NCBI GenBank assembly: GCA_938018045.1
Contig: CALIIP010000054.1
Span: 1 to 14,775, forward strand
DNA length: 14,775 nucleotides
Reading direction: 5' to 3'
From: an uncultured Flavobacteriaceae bacterium
GTDB lineage: Bacteria; Bacteroidota; Bacteroidia; Flavobacteriales; Flavobacteriaceae
Below the pieces are notes generated by a model. That model saw only the letters and a list, made by a program, of their open reading frames with translations, ran no database searches and had not been told where the DNA came from. Position numbers and translations under genes: made by a program. Positions 8,301-13,409 of the stretch are shown here, in pieces (position 1 is the stretch's first letter; every line of letters starts with the position of its first letter).

Positions 8301-8627
8301 TGGACAAAACCTTCGATTGCTTTGTGTAATCAAAATAGCTATTCTAACGCTGAAATTTTCTCTCATGCATACAAAGAACTAGGTTTAGGGAAATTAGTTG
8401 GTGTACCAACTTTTGGAGCGGTTATTTCTACAGGAGGTCAAACTTTAATTGATGGATCTCGTGTTAGAGTTCCATTTAGAGGATGGTATGTAAAATCTAG
8501 CGAAAAAAATATGGATTTTCATGCTGCAATTCCAGACATTATTGTTGCTAACAATCCTGATGATAAAGCAAAAGGAAAGGATACACAATTGAAAAAAGCA
8601 GTTGATGAACTTTTAAAAGACTTATAA
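5400..8627 (+). CDS. Secreted tricorn-type serine protease (S41 family)
   Basis: The 1075-residue product begins with a signal peptide (about 1-19, cleavage near VFSQ), so it acts in the periplasm or outside. Residues 25-680 hold many WD40/TolB-like beta-propeller blades (NPDGTLIAF, WSKDGKTIAF, SPNGKLSAF, WSPDSKWLAY, WSKDGSKLVF), matching the two propellers of tricorn. The catalytic half contains a helical core domain near 690-760, a PDZ-like domain at about 765-850 and the S41 fold after 875. By alignment from memory with archaeal tricorn, the catalytic serine-histidine pair is S751-H752 (NASHMG), the oxyanion glycines are in YNGGGW (915-920) and the nucleophile is S982 in SYSNAEIF. An unusual Lys/Asp/Glu-rich stretch (about 541-570) interrupts the propeller region. 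The family role is degradation of oligopeptides; in this organism that is inferred. It has its own promoter and ends before a pair of hairpins. Confidence 0.93.
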   Translation: MRKLAIFLLLFATTTVVFSQSNPLINTPTLNPDGTLIAFNYQGDLWTITTNGQNLKRLTIHEGFDENPIWSKDGKTIAFESDRFGNKDVFTIPVNGGTPKRLTFHSSNDYVTDFTLDNTILFLTVRNFVQVEREGEIHSVSANGGTPKRLLDAVGFDAVMSPNNKFIAFTRGTCRIAREAYKGAANRDIWIYNTTNDTYHQTTTFDGQDLSPKWANNSTLLFQSARDGVYNIHELNIDASGKKVGAISKISNLKKMGLSSFDISANGNDIVMISGDKVSLIDRTTKAQKPLNIEINSDYRFDPIERKTFTNRATEIEVSPNGKLSAFVVRGEVFVTQNDTKKSKSVNLTNSPSRDLDIGWLNDDTLYYISDKDGNKNLFTVSSSDAKNKNIFTSLKHSSKQLTNSKEGVKNVRLAPNGKSISYIEGTKLTVSSISKDGKLSDKKVLKDNWDTPSDVSWSPDSKWLAYSLTDLNFNNEIFIHKVDGTKKPVNVSMHPKGDYGPLWSKDGSKLVFSSNRNNGDYDVWFVWLNKKDWEKTKEDWDESDEEPSTKKDEKSEKKDDDKGEKKEESVKDITIDFTDIHERQEQVTSFTGSEFAEAISKDGKTIFYTTTNGTRGNPDVENDLFKINWDGKEKKNLTTGNISPRNITVNSKYTHLYFVSKGKLNRIKIADSKKESLPFSAKMMIDYKAESNQIFEEAWDVIEKRFYDPNHHGKNWKNLKSTYKPLAMKASTRADFKKVFNNMLGQVNASHMGMSRGEERKSVQKESTGILGLEFEPQNNGSVKITSVVLNSAADREVNKLKVGDIITSVDGEVLTKNQNINELLNGTSDSKIILEVISNGITKEVVIRPKSSARTDNYNAWVKERKRLTEKYSNGRLGYIHIRGMNWTSFERFERELTAAGYGKEGVVIDVRYNGGGWTTDYLMAVLNVKQHAYTVPRGAAKNLEKEHKNFKNNYPFSERLPLASWTKPSIALCNQNSYSNAEIFSHAYKELGLGKLVGVPTFGAVISTGGQTLIDGSRVRVPFRGWYVKSSEKNMDFHAAIPDIIVANNPDDKAKGKDTQLKKAVDELLKDL

Positions 8628-8633
8628 TAAAAA

Positions 8634-8667
8634 GAAAGGCAGCGTTAAAAAATTAACGCTGCCTTTC
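8634..8667. repeat. Perfect 15-bp inverted repeat flanked by A tracts
   Basis: GAAAGGCAGCGTTAA at 8634-8648 pairs perfectly with 8653-8667 around an AAAA loop, starting seven bases after the protease stop codon. The plus-strand RNA would be followed by a run of A rather than U, so it is not a standard terminator for the protease gene. Read on the minus strand the stem is followed by TTTTTATTAT, so it could act as a back-up terminator for transcripts leaving ahcY. It might also protect the 3' end of the protease mRNA. Confidence 0.7.
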
Positions 8668-8781
8668 AAAAAAAAAAGAAAAAACTAAATTTTATTTTAC
8701 ACCTACAATATTATAACTTAATAAAGATTATCTCCGTTAAGATTCTGTTAATTGGGAAAATATAAAATGTTAAAATTTGGC

Positions 8782-8819
8782 ATAAAAAAACTCTCACATT
8801 CCTGTGAGAGTTTTTTTAT
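8782..8819. terminator. Bidirectional intrinsic terminator between the convergent protease and ahcY genes
   Basis: An A7 tract and CTCTCACA (8784-8798) pair perfectly with TGTGAGAG and a T7 tract (8803-8817) around a TTCC loop; two further A-T pairs extend the stem to 17 bp. Because the arms are A-rich on the left and T-rich on the right, the hairpin has a U tract in both directions. Its position between two convergent genes fits shared termination. Confidence 0.9.
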
Positions 8820-8822
8820 TTA

Positions 8823-8850
8823 AGATTCTTCGTTTTCACTCAGAATGACA
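8823..8850. repeat. REP-like intergenic repeat (TGTCATTCTGAG...GAAGAATCT type)
   Basis: On the minus strand this reads TGTCATTCTGAG, then TGAAAAC, then GAAGAATCT. From memory, this is a very common dispersed intergenic repeat in Bacteroidota genomes. Its ends (ATTCT and AGAAT) are complementary and can form a short stem. It sits nine bases beyond the ahcY stop codon, between that gene and its terminator. No second copy of this type was seen in the window, so dispersal is recalled knowledge rather than observation. Confidence 0.5.
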
Positions 8851-8858
8851 AATAGTAT

Positions 8859-10175
8859 TTAATATCTATAGTGTTCTGGCTTATATGGGCCATCAACAGT
8901 AACACCAATATAACTTGCTTGGTCTTCACGTAATTCTGTTAATTCAACACCAATTTTTGCTAAATGTAATTTTGCTACTTTTTCATCTAAGTGCTTTGGT
9001 AACATATACACTTCGTTTTTATAAGCATCTCTATTGTTCCATAATTCTAATTGCGCCAACGTTTGGTTTGTAAACGAGTTACTCATTACAAAACTTGGAT
9101 GACCTGTTGCACAACCTAAATTCACCAAACGGCCTTCAGCCAAAATAATAATATCTTTTCCTGCAATGTTGTATTTATCAACTTGTGGCTTAATCGTATC
9201 TTTTGTGTTTCCGTGGTTTTTATTCAACCAAGCCATATCAATTTCGTTATCGAAATGTCCAATATTACAAACAATTACTTTGTCTTTCATTGCTTCGAAA
9301 TGACGTCCTTGAATAATATCTTTATTTCCTGTAGTTGTAATAATGATATCACTATTTGCAATAACTGTTTCTAATTTTTTTACTTCAAAACCATCCATTG
9401 CTGCTTGTAAAGCACAAATAGGATCTATTTCTGTAACTGTTACAATACTTCCTGCACCTTTAAAAGAAGCAGCAGTACCCTTTCCTACATCACCATAACC
9501 ACAAACTGTTACTCGCTTTCCAGCCAACATAATATCTGTTGCTCTTCTGATTGCGTCAACTGCAGATTCTTTACATCCATATTTATTATCAAATTTAGAC
9601 TTCGTAACAGAATCATTTACATTAATAGCAGGCATTGGCAATGTTCCAGCCTTAACTCTATCATATAAACGGTGAACACCTGTAGTTGTCTCTTCAGACA
9701 AACCATTAATTCCTGCAGCTAATTCTGGAAAACGATCCAAAACCATATTAGTCAAATCTCCACCATCATCTAAAATTAAGTTTAATGGTTTTTTATCTTC
9801 TCCAAAAAATAACGTTTGTTCGATACACCAATCAAATTCTTCTTCAGTCATATCTTTCCATGCATACACTGCAGTTCCTGCAGCAGCAATTGCAGCAGCA
9901 GCTTGATCTTGTGTAGAAAAAATATTACAAGAACTCCAAGTTACTTCTGCACCTAAAGCCTGTAAAGTTTCGATTAAAACAGCTGTCTGGATTGTCATGT
10001 GTAGACATCCAGCAATTCTTGCTCCTTTTAATGGTTGCTCGTTTTTATACTCTTCTCTCAAAGACATTAATCCTGGCATTTCTGCTTCCGCTAAGTCCAT
10101 TTCTTTTCTTCCCCAATCTGCTAAAGAAATATCTTTAACTTTGAAAGGCACATAAGTCGCTGTTTTTGTATTCAT
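8859..10175 (-). CDS. ahcY: S-adenosyl-L-homocysteine hydrolase (adenosylhomocysteinase)
   Basis: The 438-residue enzyme hydrolyses S-adenosylhomocysteine to adenosine and homocysteine in the cytoplasm, clearing the inhibitory by-product of methylation and feeding the methyl cycle. Family landmarks are present in order: ISLADWGRKEMDLAE near the N-terminus, GARIAGCLHMTIQTAVLIET (51-70), WSSCNIFSTQDQAAAAIA (80-97), DDGGDLT (136-142), the EETTTGVHRLY segment (161-171), INVNDSVTKSKFDN (184-197), the NAD-binding glycine-rich loop VCGYGDVGKG (224-233), CNIGHFDNEID (303-313), and GRLVNLGCATGHPSFVMS (348-365). It ends in the usual YKPEHYRY, so the gene is complete and of normal length for bacteria. 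It is divergent from the phosphopantetheinyl transferase gene and converges on the protease gene with a shared terminator. A TAACTTTG promoter element lies upstream; no riboswitch fits in the short leader. Confidence 0.98.
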   Translation of the reverse strand: MNTKTATYVPFKVKDISLADWGRKEMDLAEAEMPGLMSLREEYKNEQPLKGARIAGCLHMTIQTAVLIETLQALGAEVTWSSCNIFSTQDQAAAAIAAAGTAVYAWKDMTEEEFDWCIEQTLFFGEDKKPLNLILDDGGDLTNMVLDRFPELAAGINGLSEETTTGVHRLYDRVKAGTLPMPAINVNDSVTKSKFDNKYGCKESAVDAIRRATDIMLAGKRVTVCGYGDVGKGTAASFKGAGSIVTVTEIDPICALQAAMDGFEVKKLETVIANSDIIITTTGNKDIIQGRHFEAMKDKVIVCNIGHFDNEIDMAWLNKNHGNTKDTIKPQVDKYNIAGKDIIILAEGRLVNLGCATGHPSFVMSNSFTNQTLAQLELWNNRDAYKNEVYMLPKHLDEKVAKLHLAKIGVELTELREDQASYIGVTVDGPYKPEHYRY

Positions 10176-10181
10176 ATTATG

Positions 10182-10189
10182 TATATTTG
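10182..10189 (+). promoter_or_regulatory. Probable -7 promoter element (TATATTTG) of the phosphopantetheinyl transferase gene
   Basis: The octamer fits the Bacteroidota TAnnTTTG element. Transcription would begin near 10196, about 40 bases before the ATG at 10236. This also argues against the upstream in-frame start at 10179, which would lie ahead of the transcript. A TTG at 10166-10168 is closer (13 bases) than the usual -33 spacing. Confidence 0.4.
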
Positions 10190-10208
10190 TTTATATCTAA
10201 ATTGGCTG

Positions 10209-10216
10209 CAAAGTTA
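10209..10216 (-). promoter_or_regulatory. Probable -7 promoter element (TAACTTTG) of ahcY
   Basis: On the minus strand the sequence reads TAACTTTGC, an exact match to the Bacteroidota TAnnTTTG element. Transcription would start near 10202, leaving a leader of about 27 bases before the ahcY ATG at 10175. No TTG is seen at the -33 position. It lies within the leader of the divergent gene, so the two promoters are closely interleaved. Confidence 0.55.
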
Positions 10217-10235
10217 CAAAATATTTATTTTATTC

Positions 10236-10862
10236 ATGTCATTATATAAAACCATACATGTTAATGAAACCATAAAAGTTTTGATTTGGAAGATTGAAGA
10301 ATCTTTTGAAGAATTATCAAGCGGAATCATATTAACTAAATCTTCACAGGATAGAGTTGATAGCATGAAATCAGATTTGCATCAAAGAGGTTTTATGAGT
10401 GTTCGAAAATTACTCGCTGAAGTAGGTTATCAAGACAAAGACTTGGCATATGATGAGTTTGGAAAACCTCATCTTAAAGACAATAAATATATTTCAATTA
10501 CACACTCTTTTACATTTTCTGCTATTATTATTTCGGATAAAAAAACTGTTGGAATAGACATTGAAAAACAACGAGATAAAATTTTAAAAATCGCTCATAA
10601 GTTTACACCTATTCAAGAATACAAAACAATTGCCAATCACGATGCTTTGATTGGAAAACTAACAATTGTTTGGGGCGCGAAAGAATCGCTTTATAAAATT
10701 TATGGAAAGAAAAAATTACGTTTCTTACAGCACATATATATAGAAGACTTTATGTTTGATGATGCCAAAACAACTGGAGAAATTCGTTACGATGGCAGCA
10801 CTGAACGCTATCATATTTATTTCTTAGAATTCGAAGGCTTTACTTGTGTTTATGCTTTTTGA
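10236..10862 (+). CDS. 4'-phosphopantetheinyl transferase superfamily protein
   Basis: The 208-residue protein is a Sfp/AcpT-type enzyme that moves 4'-phosphopantetheine from coenzyme A to a conserved serine on acyl or peptidyl carrier proteins. The diagnostic motifs are present: FGKPHL (75-80), YISITHS (85-91), the Mg-binding VGIDIEK (105-111), and WGAKESLYKIYGKK (146-159) with the metal-ligand glutamate at about 150. The start MSLYKT at 10236 is preferred over an in-frame ATG at 10179, because the extra 19 residues are hydrophobic and unlike the family and because the likely promoter lies downstream of that codon. No polyketide or peptide synthetase genes are nearby, so fatty-acid acyl carrier protein activation is the likeliest role, by inference. 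It is divergent from ahcY and lies 102 bases before the GGGP synthase gene. Confidence 0.9.
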   Translation: MSLYKTIHVNETIKVLIWKIEESFEELSSGIILTKSSQDRVDSMKSDLHQRGFMSVRKLLAEVGYQDKDLAYDEFGKPHLKDNKYISITHSFTFSAIIISDKKTVGIDIEKQRDKILKIAHKFTPIQEYKTIANHDALIGKLTIVWGAKESLYKIYGKKKLRFLQHIYIEDFMFDDAKTTGEIRYDGSTERYHIYFLEFEGFTCVYAF

Positions 10863-10878
10863 GTTGTAAAGTTGTAAA
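10863..10878. repeat. Short tandem repeat, two copies of GTTGTAAA
   Basis: GTTGTAAA occurs twice in direct succession immediately after the stop codon of the phosphopantetheinyl transferase gene, followed by a partial GTG. Short runs of this type are familiar from flavobacterial intergenic regions. With only two units the support for a real repeat family is modest. Confidence 0.45.
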
Positions 10879-10931
10879 GTGAAAAAGTTTAAACGTTTGA
10901 GATACCTAACAGAAGTTCAATCAAATTGTTT

Positions 10932-10951
10932 GGTCGAGCGGTTTCGAGACC
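10932..10951. repeat. REP-like intergenic repeat (GGTCGAGCG...TCGAGACC)
   Basis: The 20-base GC-rich element has GGTC and GACC ends that are complementary, and contains TCGA twice. It stands out sharply from its AT-rich surroundings and resembles, from memory, a dispersed GTCGAGCG...GAGAC repeat found in many Bacteroidota genomes. It lies 13 bases before the TTG start codon of the GGGP synthase gene, so it would be in that gene's leader RNA or promoter. Confidence 0.5.
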
Positions 10952-10964
10952 TTAAAAAGAAGAA

Positions 10965-11687
10965 TTGAATACCATTTTAGAACATATAAAAACATCAAGA
11001 GAAAAAGGTGATAAACTACTTGCTATTTTATTAGATCCTGATAAACTTTTGATTTCCGAAGTTGAAGAAACAATTACAAAAATAAACCAATCTAAAGTTG
11101 ATTACATCTTTGTCGGTGGAAGTACAGTTTCTATTGGAATTACAGAAGTATTGGTAAAAAAAATAAAAACGCTTACACATATTCCAATTATAATTTTCCC
11201 TGGTGATTTTGAGCAAGTTACAAACAAGGCTAATGCTTTATTATTTCTATCATTACTGTCTGGAAGAAATCCTGAATATTTAATCGGACAACAAATAAAA
11301 TCTGTTAGAAAATTAAAAAAAACATCTTTAGAAATTATTCCGACAGGATATATATTGATTGATGGAGGCGTAGAAACTTCAGTGCAAAAAGTAAGTAATA
11401 CAACTCCGATTTCACAATTGAATATCGAAGAAATTACAATGACTGCAATAGCTGGAGAATTAATGGGAAAACAACTCATATATTTAGAAGCAGGAAGTGG
11501 AGCGACCGAAGCGGTCAGCCAAGAAATAATAAAAGAGGTGTCAGATAATTTAACAATTCCGTTGTTAGTTGGAGGGGGAATTAGAACAAAAAAACAACTT
11601 AAAAATGCTTATAAAAACGGTGCTGATATAGTTATCATTGGTACAGCATTCGAAGAAAATAATAGTATTTTAGAAGCAATTATATGA
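10965..11687 (+). CDS. Geranylgeranylglyceryl phosphate synthase family protein (GGGPS/PcrB family)
   Basis: The 240-residue TIM-barrel enzyme should join a polyprenyl diphosphate to sn-glycerol-1-phosphate through an ether bond, the first committed step of archaeal membrane lipids and also found in Flavobacterium. Family motifs in order: AILLDPDK (20-27), FVGGSTVS (49-56), IIIFPGD (75-81), FLSLLSGRNPEYLI (94-107), IPTGYILIDGG (125-135), YLEAGSGA (173-180), LLVGGGIRT (200-208) and GADIVIIGTAFE (219-230). The phosphate-binding GGG is intact. Translation starts at TTG, since no in-frame ATG precedes the conserved LLDPDK motif; an AAAAAGAAGAA stretch lies just upstream. Its stop codon overlaps the pnuC start by four bases (ATGA), so the two are probably co-translated. 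The downstream lipid product in bacteria is not established. Prenyl chain length cannot be told from sequence alone. Confidence 0.93.
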   Translation: MNTILEHIKTSREKGDKLLAILLDPDKLLISEVEETITKINQSKVDYIFVGGSTVSIGITEVLVKKIKTLTHIPIIIFPGDFEQVTNKANALLFLSLLSGRNPEYLIGQQIKSVRKLKKTSLEIIPTGYILIDGGVETSVQKVSNTTPISQLNIEEITMTAIAGELMGKQLIYLEAGSGATEAVSQEIIKEVSDNLTIPLLVGGGIRTKKQLKNAYKNGADIVIIGTAFEENNSILEAII

Positions 11688-12394
11688 ACGAAATAATCAG
11701 CTTTTTTATAGAACCTTATAGTACTGCTTCAAGTCTGAATATTCTACTCGAACTTACGGCTGCAGTTTTTGGAGTAATCAGCGTCTATTATGCCAAAAAG
11801 GAAAATATATTAGTCTTTCCTACAGGAATTATTAGCACAGCAATTTATGTGTATTTATTGTCTCAATGGAACTTATATGGTGATCTTATTATCAATATTT
11901 ACTATACAATTATGAGTATTTATGGTTGGTATATGTGGAGTAAAATTGTTGATAATAAAAAAGGTCATATTCCGATTTCAAGAACAACAAAATCAGACAA
12001 AATAAAAGCCTTTGGAATATTTGCTTTTACCTCGATTTTTGTGATAATTGTGTATCGCTATTACAATGTTATGCCAAATAGTTTAGGCTTTGGAGAAAGT
12101 ATAAATTATGCAATTACAAAACTTACTTCAGGAAATTTATCAGAATTTAGAGAAGCTACACCTTTTTTAGATACCTTTACTACAGGAATATTTTTTGCAG
12201 CAATGTGGTTGATGGCAAATAAAAAGATTGAAAACTGGTCGCTATGGATTGCAGGAAACATTGTTTCGATTCCGCTTTATTTTGTAAAGGGATATGGCTT
12301 TACAGGAATTCAATATAGTATATTTTTAATATTAGCAATTTTAGGATATAAACAATGGAAAAAAATCTTAGACAAAAAGAAGCAAACATCGTAA
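11684..12394 (+). CDS. pnuC: PnuC-family nicotinamide riboside (or related vitamin) transporter
   Basis: The 236-residue integral membrane protein has about seven hydrophobic segments, the topology known for PnuC. Conserved features include ENILVFPTGIISTAIYVYLL (40-59), QWNLYGDLIINIYYTIMSIYGWYMW (61-85) with the tryptophan- and asparagine-rich substrate region, NWSLWIAGNIVSIPLYFVKG (184-203) and a final hydrophobic segment before QWKK. PnuC proteins are facilitators that admit unphosphorylated nicotinamide riboside, which a kinase then traps inside. The next gene encodes exactly such a NadR-type kinase and overlaps this one by 40 bases, which supports NAD precursor uptake. Thiamine-specific relatives (PnuT) also occur in Bacteroidota, and specificity cannot be settled here, but no thiamine gene or TPP riboswitch is visible. 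Confidence 0.93.
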   Translation: MNEIISFFIEPYSTASSLNILLELTAAVFGVISVYYAKKENILVFPTGIISTAIYVYLLSQWNLYGDLIINIYYTIMSIYGWYMWSKIVDNKKGHIPISRTTKSDKIKAFGIFAFTSIFVIIVYRYYNVMPNSLGFGESINYAITKLTSGNLSEFREATPFLDTFTTGIFFAAMWLMANKKIENWSLWIAGNIVSIPLYFVKGYGFTGIQYSIFLILAILGYKQWKKILDKKKQTS

Positions 12395-13002
12395 AAGTTG
12401 TTTTGTTTGGTCCAGAATCTACTGGCAAAACAACACTTTCTACTCAATTGGCGCGTCATTACAATACCGTTTGGACTCCAGAATTTGCACGTGAATACTT
12501 ACAAGAAAAGTGGAATAATGAGCGTAAAACTTGTGAAAATTCTGATTTAATTCCGATTGCAATCGGACAAATGAAACTAGAGAACAAACTTGCAAAAAAA
12601 GCAGATAAAATTTTAATTTGTGATACAGACTTATTAGAAACAAAAGTTTATTCAGAAGAATATTATGGTGGTTTTGTAGACCCAAAGTTAGATGAAGCGG
12701 CAACTAAAAACTCCTACGATTTATATTTATTAACCTATATAGATACTCCTTGGGAAGAAGATGATTTAAGAGATAGACCTGAACTAAGATTAGAAATGTT
12801 TAACGCTTTTGAAGAAGCTTTAAAAAAACACAATAGAAACTATATTCTATTAAAAGGTGATAAAGAAACGCGTTTAAATACAGCCACAAAGGAAATAGAT
12901 AAACTCCTTGCTAAACACAAAAATTTAGATACTTTTTCAGATTCTTTGATAGATTTGGATATGCACTTTATGCATCAAAATATGAATCAAGATATGTTTT
13001 AA
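12355..13002 (+). CDS. NadR-type ATPase, probable ribosylnicotinamide kinase
   Basis: The 215-residue protein matches the C-terminal kinase domain of NadR, without the adenylyltransferase or DNA-binding domains. It carries a Walker A motif GPESTGKTT (19-27), TPEFAREYL (41-49), a DTD Walker B-like site (90-92), a DEAATKNSYDLYLLT region (113-127) and DDLRDRPELR (136-145), the lid segment that contacts substrate. The expected reaction is phosphorylation of nicotinamide riboside to NMN with ATP in the cytoplasm. The gene starts inside the end of pnuC with a 40-base overlap; no other usable start codon precedes the Walker motif, so the overlap is likely real. The C-terminal tail (about 200-215) is unusually rich in methionine and histidine and its meaning is unclear. 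The stop codon overlaps the arfB start by one base (TAATG). Confidence 0.9.
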   Translation: MEKNLRQKEANIVKVVLFGPESTGKTTLSTQLARHYNTVWTPEFAREYLQEKWNNERKTCENSDLIPIAIGQMKLENKLAKKADKILICDTDLLETKVYSEEYYGGFVDPKLDEAATKNSYDLYLLTYIDTPWEEDDLRDRPELRLEMFNAFEEALKKHNRNYILLKGDKETRLNTATKEIDKLLAKHKNLDTFSDSLIDLDMHFMHQNMNQDMF

Positions 13003-13406
13003 TGAACGCTGAAAATCTCACTAAAGAATTAAATTTTAAAGCAATTAGAAGTAGTGGCGCTGGAGGACAACATGTAAACAAAGTATCTTCAAAAATTGTC
13101 TTAACTTTTGATGTAATCAATTCAGTAAATCTAACCGACGAAGAAAAAGAGATTCTTTTAAAAAACATAAAAACAAGACTAAGTAAAGAAAGTATATTAA
13201 CTTTAAATTGCGATGAAAGTCGAAGTCAGCATAAAAATAAAGAGATTGCAATCAAGCGTTTTTTAGAACTAATTAAAAACGGGTTGAAAGTTCAAAAACC
13301 TCGTAAAAAGACTAAACAAAGCAGAGCATCTATTAGAAAACGATTAGAAAAGAAAAGTCGACATGCTTTGAAAAAATCAAACAGGAAAAAACCAAGTATT
13401 GATTGA
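13002..13406 (+). CDS. arfB: Alternative ribosome-rescue factor ArfB (peptidyl-tRNA hydrolase, YaeJ family)
   Basis: The 134-residue protein has the release-factor-like catalytic domain with SSGAGGQHVNKVSS (17-30), where GGQ at 21-23 promotes peptidyl-tRNA hydrolysis in the ribosomal active centre. A basic tail from about residue 95 to the end (KPRKKTKQSRASIRKRLEKK onwards) is the part that enters the empty mRNA channel in stalled ribosomes. Length is close to that of E. coli ArfB and no codon-recognition domain is present, which separates it from true release factors. Its ATG overlaps the kinase stop codon (TAATG), so it is the last gene of the GGGPS-pnuC-kinase operon, although its function is unrelated to theirs. 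The opposing rhlE gene ends three bases away. Confidence 0.95.
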   Translation: MNAENLTKELNFKAIRSSGAGGQHVNKVSSKIVLTFDVINSVNLTDEEKEILLKNIKTRLSKESILTLNCDESRSQHKNKEIAIKRFLELIKNGLKVQKPRKKTKQSRASIRKRLEKKSRHALKKSNRKKPSID

Positions 13407-13409
13407 CTT

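Noticed and set aside
10179..10235. N-terminal extension of the phosphopantetheinyl transferase starting at an ATG at 10179.
   Set aside because: The extra 19 residues do not resemble the family and the probable promoter and transcript start lie downstream of that ATG.
10863..10964. Possible TPP riboswitch or other leader RNA before the GGGPS-pnuC operon.
   Set aside because: No conserved riboswitch core could be found; the gap holds only a tandem repeat and a REP-like element.
11102..11479. A 125-codon minus-strand frame opposite the GGGP synthase gene.
   Set aside because: It is antisense to a strongly conserved gene, with no recognisable domain or promoter.
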